A stretch of DNA of 20,725 nt from Verrucomicrobiales bacterium (GTDB taxonomy: Bacteria > Verrucomicrobiota > Verrucomicrobiae > Limisphaerales > UBA1100). The stretch is taken from contig PBLV01000055.1 in assembly GCA_002721895.1 (NCBI GenBank), positions 1 through 20,725 on the forward strand. The letters run 5' to 3'. Position numbers and translations under genes: made by a program. Of the stretch, positions 15,342 to 20,725 are shown piece after piece. A model generated the notes under the pieces. It was not told the DNA's origin, did no database searches, and was given only the letters and a program-made list of their open reading frames with translations. Numbering within the stretch: the first letter of the stretch is position 1; every line of letters starts with the position of its first letter.

Positions 15342-17765
15342 ATGCAAATCCATATCGATCGTGCCGGCCAACGATTCGGCCCGTACTCCATCGAGGAGGT
15401 CAAGAAATACCTCGCCGACGGCATCCTGTTGCCCTCGGACCTGGGTTGGCATGATGGCGCGGCCGAATGGCAGCCGTTATCGCAAATCCCCGGCGTCAAG
15501 CCTGGCGGTCCCCTGCCCCCTGGTGGTCCACCGCCACCCGGCAAACCCGCCGGCCCAGCCGCCCCCACCGCGGCCGATGCCGCCGGTGCCAGCGCGAACG
15601 CTCCCTTGGACGGCGCGCCCGTGGCTGCCAAGGGCAAAGGCGGAGGCGCGGTCAAGATCATCGCCATCGTCCTTGCCGTCGCCGCCTTGGGCGCGGGTGG
15701 ATACTTTGGCTACACCAAGTTCTTCGGCGGAGATGGTGGAGACGCCAATGGAACCGATGCCAATGGCACCGGCGGAGATGGAAACAGTTCCAATGCCCCC
15801 CTGGCCAGTGTTCCCACGGGCTGGGAAACCCTGCCCGACGGTGCGCTCATTGCCGCTGGTGCAGAGGCCGTCATTCAGTTGAAAGCCGGTGCCATCTTGA
15901 AATCTCCATTGGTTCAAGGGCTCATTAGAAACCACGATTCGACTCCTTCGGCTCCCGGCTCCGGCGGCCGCATGCTCATTGGCCGGCAAATTCAATTTAT
16001 TCAGTCCGAATCAGGATTCAACCCGTACGATATCCAAGATATCACAATCAGTGCGTCCGGCATTTCCCAAACCTTTAAATCCGTGGACTCGTTGGATGAA
16101 AGCGCGATGGAAAAAGCCTTTGAGGACGCCTTGGCAAATGGCTTTCGGCCTGCCGCGGCCCAAGGCCCCGTGATTCATGTTTGTGCCCATGTGCGACTGG
16201 CCAACGACATGACCAAACAAACTTTGGATTTAATCGATGGGGACGTCCCCCCTGAATTAGTAAAAGAGCATGGGGATACAAAATACTATATTTTGGGCGA
16301 TGATCCGAACAACCCGGATGACCCGGATCCAGTTTTTGCAGCCGCTTACTTTCCTGACAAAAAATCCGCCGTCATCGGTTCGGAGAGCGCAATCGTCGCT
16401 CACATTGACGGCCAAGGCAGCTTCAGCGCGCGGCAGGGGCTGGATTTGCTTGATTCCACGATGCTGATCTCCGCCGCGTTCGTGCCCTCGGATTCCTCCC
16501 TGTTTAAGAACAAGCTCAGCGAAGCCGCCCAGGGAATTCCCGATGAGGCCCCACCCGAAGCCCAAGCCTTGGCGGGTGCCGCGCAGGAAATCACCGGTGG
16601 GGCATTAGGCGGCGGCATCGTGGGCAACACCGTGCGCCTGGCCGCAACCGGTAAGTTTTCCGAAGCCACCCACGCCACCACCTTCGCCGACAACTTCAAC
16701 AAACTGCTGGGCACAGTCCGCAAAACCCCGCAGGCCGCCCAAGTCCTGTTGATGCTGCAATCCCAAGGCATCCAACTCCCCCGTGCCACGGCCGACATGG
16801 ACAAGGCCAGCCTGGTCTTTGGCGTGGCCAGCTCAGCCATTGCCAATTTTGAAAACATTGCAAACGCACTCGGCGGAGGAGGCTCAGGCCCCGGAGGCCC
16901 AGGCCCCGGCACTGGCGGCAACGGCGCCCATTCCCAGAAAACCCGGCAAGCGTGGCGGCAACTCTCGCAGGTCGCCCAATTGCCAGCCCAACGCTGGCCC
17001 ACTGCCCAGCAAGTCATGCAAAGCATGGGCCAACCCCAAGACCAGGCCCAAGCCGCCACCCTGAACCTGCGCACCTTGATAAACCCGAGCAACAATCGAC
17101 CCAACGGACTGGGCGCTTTCAATCCCCAGTTGCTCACCCCACAGGAACGCCAAGCCTACCAACTCACTGGTATGAGATTGGATTACCACGACCAGCCCGG
17201 TGATGATTCCCGCGCCATCCGGCTTTATTTCCGGCCCCAGACCGGCCAACTCATCGGCATTGAGTGGTACGAGGCGGGCCCGGACAAGACCGGCCCACCG
17301 GGATCAGGCGGCAACAACCCGGGCGGCCCCGGCAAAGGCAAGGGAAAAGGCAAGGCCACCGGTGGCGGCTCCGCCAAGGCCATCATCCCCGGCCGCACCC
17401 CGCCCCGGCCGCCCGGCGCAACCACCAAGGCGCCGCCATCCCGCCCCAAGGCCGCCGCCCGAGCCATGCCCCAAACCGCATCCGAGGCGGAAAAATTCCT
17501 GACCGGCGAATGGGCCGGCAGTGCCACCGCCACCAACGGCGTCACCATCACCTTCAAGGATCCCCGCCAAATGACCTCCACCGGCGGCTCCCGTCCCATC
17601 GTCGGCCAATTTCAGGTACTCAGCGTCTCTGGCAACCAAATGACCATCTGGGCCGTCAACCGCGGCAACCTCGCCCAAATCTCCTTCAACAACCCCAACC
17701 AGATGACCCTCCACAGCACCATCATGAAGGGCTTTCTGCCGCTGGGGACTTACCAAAGAAAGTAA
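15342..17765 (+). CDS. GYF_2-domain, single-pass membrane protein of unknown function
   Basis: The protein has 807 residues from ATG 15342, where a GGAAGGG site and the domain start agree; the longer frame would add 20 unlikely residues. Residues 1-50 form a GYF_2 domain (IHIDRAGQRFGPYSIEEVKK, WHDGAAEWQPL), which in eukaryotic and bacterial relatives binds proline-rich partners. A Pro/Gly/Ala linker follows, then one membrane segment at about 104-127 (KIIAIVLAVAALGAGGYFGY). After an Asp/Asn/Gly-rich spacer comes a large unrecognised region (about 150-520). Next is a QP-rich section, a Gly/Lys stretch (PGKGKGKGKATGGG) and a C-terminal beta-rich domain (about 715-807, LTGEWAGSATATNGVTITF). By topology the C-terminal bulk is outside. 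I do not recognise a function; the reading frame is intact and codon use matches neighbours. Confidence 0.8.
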   Translation: MQIHIDRAGQRFGPYSIEEVKKYLADGILLPSDLGWHDGAAEWQPLSQIPGVKPGGPLPPGGPPPPGKPAGPAAPTAADAAGASANAPLDGAPVAAKGKGGGAVKIIAIVLAVAALGAGGYFGYTKFFGGDGGDANGTDANGTGGDGNSSNAPLASVPTGWETLPDGALIAAGAEAVIQLKAGAILKSPLVQGLIRNHDSTPSAPGSGGRMLIGRQIQFIQSESGFNPYDIQDITISASGISQTFKSVDSLDESAMEKAFEDALANGFRPAAAQGPVIHVCAHVRLANDMTKQTLDLIDGDVPPELVKEHGDTKYYILGDDPNNPDDPDPVFAAAYFPDKKSAVIGSESAIVAHIDGQGSFSARQGLDLLDSTMLISAAFVPSDSSLFKNKLSEAAQGIPDEAPPEAQALAGAAQEITGGALGGGIVGNTVRLAATGKFSEATHATTFADNFNKLLGTVRKTPQAAQVLLMLQSQGIQLPRATADMDKASLVFGVASSAIANFENIANALGGGGSGPGGPGPGTGGNGAHSQKTRQAWRQLSQVAQLPAQRWPTAQQVMQSMGQPQDQAQAATLNLRTLINPSNNRPNGLGAFNPQLLTPQERQAYQLTGMRLDYHDQPGDDSRAIRLYFRPQTGQLIGIEWYEAGPDKTGPPGSGGNNPGGPGKGKGKGKATGGGSAKAIIPGRTPPRPPGATTKAPPSRPKAAARAMPQTASEAEKFLTGEWAGSATATNGVTITFKDPRQMTSTGGSRPIVGQFQVLSVSGNQMTIWAVNRGNLAQISFNNPNQMTLHSTIMKGFLPLGTYQRK

Positions 17766-17787
17766 GATTCACCCGGGGTTAATTTAA

Positions 17788-17835
17788 AAACCAACAATCC
17801 ATTCGACCGGATTGTTGAATGACGATTGTTGGTTT
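17788..17835. terminator. Alternative hairpins, possible bidirectional terminator
   Basis: AAACCAACAATC (17788-17799) and GATTGTTGGTTT (17824-17835) pair perfectly over 12 bp. A competing 9-bp stem forms between CAACAATCC (17792-17800) and GGATTGTTG (17809-17817) within the same block. On the minus strand the structure is followed by TTTTTAAATTAA, which would favour termination of the TolB-like transcript. It starts 23 bp after the GYF_2 stop, so it may also end that transcript. Confidence 0.55.
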
Positions 17836-17848
17836 GTGAGTGATAAAC

Positions 17849-18059
17849 GGCCAAAACACCTCATGGTTTCCAGAAACCACCCCCATGTTTCGGCCAAAAC
17901 ACCCCATGGTTCCCAGAAATCACCCCATGTTTCGGCCAAAACACCTCATGGTTTCCAGAAATCACCCCATGTTTCGGCCAAAACACCCCATGGTTTCCGG
18001 AAATCACCCCGTGTTTCGGCGAAAACACCGCATCAATTCTCCGAACCACCCCCCGATTT
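17849..18059. repeat. 42-bp tandem repeat, five units
   Basis: Units start at 17849, 17892, 17934, 17976 and 18018. Lengths are 43, 42, 42, 42 and 42. The first four are near-identical, beginning GGCCAAAACACC and ending CCCATGTTTC; the fifth is diverged, and GGCCAAAC at 18060 looks like a decayed sixth start. Each unit is itself two related halves of about 21 bp (CCAAAACACCTCATGGTTTC versus CCAGAAATCACCCCATGTTT). There are no unique spacers, so it is not a CRISPR array. It is a minisatellite-like repeat of unknown role. Confidence 0.9.
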
Positions 18060-18126
18060 GGCCAAACTAGGCCTTGGATTGCCATTAAATCCGCGGATAG
18101 CCGACATAAAATCCAAAATACTAGGA

Positions 18127-18154
18127 ATTCGATGTTCGTTGGGTTCGATTCCCA
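18127..18154 (+). repeat. 28-bp direct repeat, left copy (tRNA T-arm-like)
   Basis: This copy is identical over 28 bp to 19615-19642, from ATTCGATGTTCG to TTCGATTCCCA. It contains GGGTTCGATTCCC, the form of a tRNA T arm. After the shared block this copy diverges (AAACACATC) and has no acceptor stem or CCA. The copies lie 1488 bp apart and bracket the TolB-like gene. Confidence 0.85.
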
Positions 18155-18327
18155 AAACACATCTTACTCTTTTCCACACTATCCCAATTGGAATCTGTGG
18201 GTTCCTGAAATTCCTGTAATTAGGTTCAGAGGGTGGTCAGAGAATTAGTCGTGAAGACAACTGTGTAATCTGTGTCGAGAGATGTGAGATCTCCTAGGAG
18301 ACTTGGAGTCTTATCGTGATTGATGAT

Positions 18328-19338
18328 TTACCTGAGATGATTGGATAATGGAGGATAATTAGGCAGCCAAGCAAATCGGCCCCAGTTTCTTTTGCGAGGC
18401 ACAATCGGCAACGCCTTTTCCCCGGCTTTGGTCTCAATCATGATCTTGGGGCCTCTCCTTTCTGGATCCGGAAAAGCTCGGGTCACAAATCCATCTGGCG
18501 ACCAGGTTGGGTCATCACCACGCCCAACTTTTCGTCGGTGTGTCCCGTCACTACTGACAACCCAAACATTGAAAGTGGCTGAGATCTGCTGATCCCGTCC
18601 CGGGTTTTTGATTCCGGTATACGGACTCATGTGAATCATCTCCACTCCTTCCCAATGAGCAATCCATTTGCCATTTGGAGACCAAATGGGGACTTTTTGC
18701 TCGATTGGCAGTTTAAGATTTTCATCCTCTTTTGTGGGTGTCGGTGAAATAATTCTCGCACTGCTCCCGTCAAGATTGCTCACCCAAACCCTAAAGGTGC
18801 CGCCTCGATTGGAAATAAAGGCGACCTTCTTGCCATCGAATGATATTGAGGGCATCGCATTGCTAAACTTGATTTGCTCTGGATCGCTGAAAAGCCTTCG
18901 AGATTGGCCCGTTTGTGTATCCAGAATATGAATCTGACTGTTGGATGCAGGGTCTTGCCTCTTATTCCTCTGCTGGGCCTTCATCCATACGATATGACGA
19001 GAGTCTGGCAGCCAAGATGGAAGGAGGTTCATGCCCTCACTAACAAGAGCGCGAGATTGCTTGCCATTAATATCAGACAGCCAGAGCGACAGGGAATCTT
19101 TAACCAACTTTACATAAACCAGCTTCTTGCCATCCGGTGAAATAGAGGGCATACGACAGCCGTGTTTGGAATGCGTCAGTTGAATGCTATCAGATCCATC
19201 CTCCTTCATATGGTATAGCTGGAGGATGCCGTTCCCATCGTCATGGCTAACGATGACCTCACGCAATTTTTCTGCGCTGAAAACAGAAGTAACGAGCGTC
19301 AGCAATGTAAGGAATGCAGCCAAAAGTGAGTTCTTCAT
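18328..19338 (-). CDS. Exported TolB/WD40-like beta-propeller protein
   Basis: This protein has 336 residues from ATG 19338; the longer frame adds six residues before the signal peptide (MKNSLLAAFLTLLTLVTSVFSA). The rest repeats the PD40/TolB blade motif: MPSISPDGKKLVYV, LLPSWLPDSRHIVW, AMPSISFDGKKVAFISNRGG, VPIWSPNGKWIAHW and DPTWSPDGF. Such propellers in this lineage are usually periplasmic and of unknown partner; true TolB also has an N-terminal domain that is missing here, so it is not the Tol-Pal component. Base composition is more AT-rich than the genes to the left, and the gene is bracketed by the 28-bp direct repeat, which hints that it arrived or moved as a unit. Confidence 0.8.
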   Translation of the reverse strand: MKNSLLAAFLTLLTLVTSVFSAEKLREVIVSHDDGNGILQLYHMKEDGSDSIQLTHSKHGCRMPSISPDGKKLVYVKLVKDSLSLWLSDINGKQSRALVSEGMNLLPSWLPDSRHIVWMKAQQRNKRQDPASNSQIHILDTQTGQSRRLFSDPEQIKFSNAMPSISFDGKKVAFISNRGGTFRVWVSNLDGSSARIISPTPTKEDENLKLPIEQKVPIWSPNGKWIAHWEGVEMIHMSPYTGIKNPGRDQQISATFNVWVVSSDGTHRRKVGRGDDPTWSPDGFVTRAFPDPERRGPKIMIETKAGEKALPIVPRKRNWGRFAWLPNYPPLSNHLR

Positions 19339-19530
19339 TTCGTTTTCTAAGGCCAATCAACCACCAGCAGTCATAAAGCAACGGAAACTTGCACTTTTTC
19401 ACTCGCGAAAATCCTACCCCACCATCCTGATTAAGAGAAGTTCAGAGGATCCTCATCCCAATCTCACTGTTTTCTACAATTCTCCTGAGAAACACTGAGA
19501 TTTACTGAATCGAAGAATCCCACCCCCCAA

Positions 19531-19581
19531 CATCACTGAGACATAGGGAGAATTGGGTCTCTCAGGGTTTTCTGAGTGATG
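19531..19581. other. Long imperfect hairpin
   Basis: CATCACTGAGA (19531-19541) pairs with TCTGAGTGATG (19571-19581) in 10 of 11 positions. An inner GAGA/TCTC stem lies at 19548-19561. There is no T run next to it, so it is not an obvious terminator. It lies 33 bp before the tRNA-like fragment. Confidence 0.4.
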
Positions 19582-19614
19582 AGTGTGATAGCTGTATTTC
19601 CCCTGAAAACGGGG

Positions 19615-19654
19615 ATTCGATGTTCGTTGGGTTCGATTCCCATTACCCGCTCCA
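19615..19654 (+). pseudogene. tRNA 3'-end-like fragment with right copy of the 28-bp repeat
   Basis: The 28-bp repeat (19615-19642) runs into TTACCCGCTCCA. Read as a tRNA this gives a T arm (TGGG/CCCA around TTCGATT), an acceptor 3' strand TACCCGC, discriminator T and encoded CCA. The ending resembles tRNA-Gly. No matching 5' acceptor strand (GCGGGTA) is found within the preceding 100 bp and no proper D arm or anticodon loop with T33, so it is a fragment and not a working tRNA gene. It could be the remnant left by site-specific integration into a tRNA end. Confidence 0.55.
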
Positions 19655-19848
19655 GCTTTATTTTAGACTGCAAAAACAGTGTTATTCTGGGTTTCAGAGT
19701 CGTGAAATAATCCAAAGTGCTACCTAAAAGTGCCGCCAAATTTGTGCACATCAATGGTGTTTGATGGCGTTTTCAGGGGTCATTTTTTCTGCATTGCTCC
19801 CCCCACCTCTGCCTTGACCGGCCATGGCGCGGGCGTAGGGTGGCGGGC

Positions 19849-20725
19849 ATGAAATCCGCACTGACTGCCTTGCTGGCGATTTATCTCTGTCTGCCGTTGA
19901 TGGGCGATAACGCTGCCAAGAAGCCCAACATCGTTTACATCATGTGTGATGAGCTGGGGTACTACGAACCCTCCTTCATGGGCAGTAAAACCATTAAGAC
20001 TCCGCGCATTGATCGTTTGGCTGCGGAGGGTGTGTGGTTTACGCAGGCACTTGCCGGTTCCTCGGTATGTGCTCCAACCCGATGTGTGCTCATGACCGGC
20101 AAGCACAGCGGCCATACGTCGGTGCGCGTGAATGGCGGCGGGACGCCCATGCGCGCAGACGAGGAAACGGTTGCCAGCATGCTCAAGGCTTCCGGTTATG
20201 CCACCGGTGGCTTTGGCAAATGGGGTTGTGGTGGGCGAGGCTCAACGGGCGTGCCTGAGAAACATGGGTTCGATGTGTTTCTGGGATACTACGATCAGGT
20301 CCATGCGCACAGTTATTATCCGCCCTACATTATTCGTAATAGTGAGGAGGTGCCTTTGCCGGGGAACAAGGGCGGCAGCACAGGCACAAATTATTCCCAC
20401 TACAAAATCTTCAACGAAGCCATCAAGTTCATCAAAGACAACAAGGATCGGCCGTTCTTCTGTTATCTGCCCATTACGCCGCCTCACGGCATTTTTGATA
20501 TTCCCGATAGCGACCCGGCTTGGGCGATCTACAAGGACAAGGAAGAATGGCCGGAGCAAGCCCGCCGTTATGCCGCGATGGTGGGCATGGTGGATCGGCA
20601 AGTGGGGCAGGTATTGGATCTTTTGAAGGAGTTGAAGCTCGACGAGAATACCATTGTGTTTTTCTGCGGAGATAATGGTGGCAATAATTACTTTCGCACG
20701 CCGGATCATCCGCGCGGTATCCATA
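19849..20725 (+). CDS. Type I sulfatase, exported (3' truncated by the window)
   Basis: The gene starts at ATG 19849 and runs off the right edge; about 292 residues are visible. A signal peptide (MKSALTALLAIYLCLPLMGD) is followed by the sulfatase core. KPNIVYIMCDELGYYEPSFM is the first metal segment, here Asp-Glu where most relatives have Asp-Asp. The catalytic motif is SVCAPTRCVLMTGKHSGHTS, whose Cys becomes formylglycine. GGFGKWGCGG, PITPPHGIF and FFCGDNGGNNYF are further active-site segments. It belongs to the arylsulfatase A-like group common in Planctomycetota and Verrucomicrobiota, and differs clearly from the sulfatase at 3040-4467. The substrate is likely a sulfated polysaccharide, by inference. 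Confidence 0.9.
   Translation, partial: MKSALTALLAIYLCLPLMGDNAAKKPNIVYIMCDELGYYEPSFMGSKTIKTPRIDRLAAEGVWFTQALAGSSVCAPTRCVLMTGKHSGHTSVRVNGGGTPMRADEETVASMLKASGYATGGFGKWGCGGRGSTGVPEKHGFDVFLGYYDQVHAHSYYPPYIIRNSEEVPLPGNKGGSTGTNYSHYKIFNEAIKFIKDNKDRPFFCYLPITPPHGIFDIPDSDPAWAIYKDKEEWPEQARRYAAMVGMVDRQVGQVLDLLKELKLDENTIVFFCGDNGGNNYFRTPDHPRGIH

Larger units (their letters stand above)
17766..18327. other. Long AT-richer intergenic stretch
   Basis: This 562-bp region between the GYF_2 gene and the minus-strand TolB-like gene holds nested hairpins (17788-17835), the 42-bp tandem repeat (17849-18059) and one copy of the 28-bp direct repeat (18127-18154). A 12-bp palindrome, TCTCCTAGGAGA, lies at 18290-18301. 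Several overlapping open frames cross the repeat on both strands, but only because the repeat length is a multiple of three; none resembles a real gene. Confidence 0.7.
19339..19848. other. Intergenic stretch with tRNA-like fragment
   Basis: These 510 bp separate the divergent TolB-like and second sulfatase genes. Contents seen are a 10-bp palindrome GAGGATCCTC (19445-19454), a long imperfect hairpin (19531-19581), a stem-loop TCCCC/GGGGA at 19599-19615, and the tRNA-3'-end-like sequence at 19615-19654. No convincing small gene was found. Confidence 0.6.

Noticed and set aside
17849..18059. CRISPR array
   Set aside because: Units are directly adjacent with no unique spacers and no cas genes nearby.
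17812..18219. Repeat-containing protein with 14-residue units
   Set aside because: The frame is open because the repeat is 42 bp; two other frames across it are open as well, and flanking residues look random.
19570..19654. Complete tRNA gene
   Set aside because: No pairing 5' acceptor strand, no D arm and no anticodon loop with T33; only the 3' part is tRNA-like.
19533..19754. Minus-strand open frame containing VMGIEP
   Set aside because: It is the reverse complement of the tRNA-like fragment, a known source of false proteins.
19814..19841. Promoter TTGACC/TAGGGT before the second sulfatase
   Set aside because: The -10 matches only half of the consensus and would place the start of transcription almost on the ATG.

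Overview
The window looks like a stretch of the chromosome of a Verrucomicrobiota or Planctomycetota bacterium, with Verrucomicrobiota slightly more likely. The evidence is gene content: a planctomycete-type cytochrome c/DUF1549/DUF1553 gene paired with a Tat-exported DUF1501 gene, two type I sulfatases, ThuA and SMP-30 family proteins, and a GYF_2 membrane protein. This repertoire is typical of organisms that degrade complex, often sulfated, polysaccharides. The lineage is inferred from content only; no rRNA gene is present.

Layout. Positions 3-176 hold the end of a VOC/glyoxalase-like gene on the plus strand. Positions 177-7011 hold seven minus-strand genes in a tight run. In transcription order they are glucose-6-phosphate dehydrogenase (zwf), 6-phosphogluconolactonase (pgl), a small DUF2061 membrane protein, a sulfatase, a tandem universal stress protein, a ThuA-like protein and an SMP-30-like lipoprotein. 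Two junctions are ATGA overlaps and most others are gaps of tens of bases or less, so much of this could be one operon that joins the oxidative pentose phosphate pathway to sugar and sulfate-ester catabolism. A zinc-dependent medium-chain dehydrogenase (7113-8150) and an exported sialidase-like propeller protein (8208-9320) run the other way.

Positions 9321-10668 hold a compact type II toxin-antitoxin operon: paired palindromes, a CopG-like antitoxin, a PIN-domain VapC toxin, and a third overlapping gene. The third protein resembles the GTPase YchF/OLA1 with its nucleotide-binding motifs lost, leaving the helical and TGS-like parts. This is the most unusual protein in the window. A hairpin at 10680-10710 separates it from the minus-strand DUF1501 and PSCyt1 pair (10734-15183). 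A divergent plus-strand gene (15342-17765) encodes an 807-residue GYF_2/transmembrane protein of unknown function.

From about 17766 to 19848 the character changes. The DNA is visibly richer in A and T, with long non-coding stretches. It holds alternative hairpins, a 42-bp tandem repeat built from two related ~21-bp halves, and one TolB/WD40-like exported protein (18328-19338). That gene is bracketed by a perfect 28-bp direct repeat. The right-hand copy reads on into a sequence resembling the 3' end of a tRNA, including CCA. This could be a small inserted or rearranged segment. The window ends inside a second exported sulfatase (from 19849) on the plus strand.
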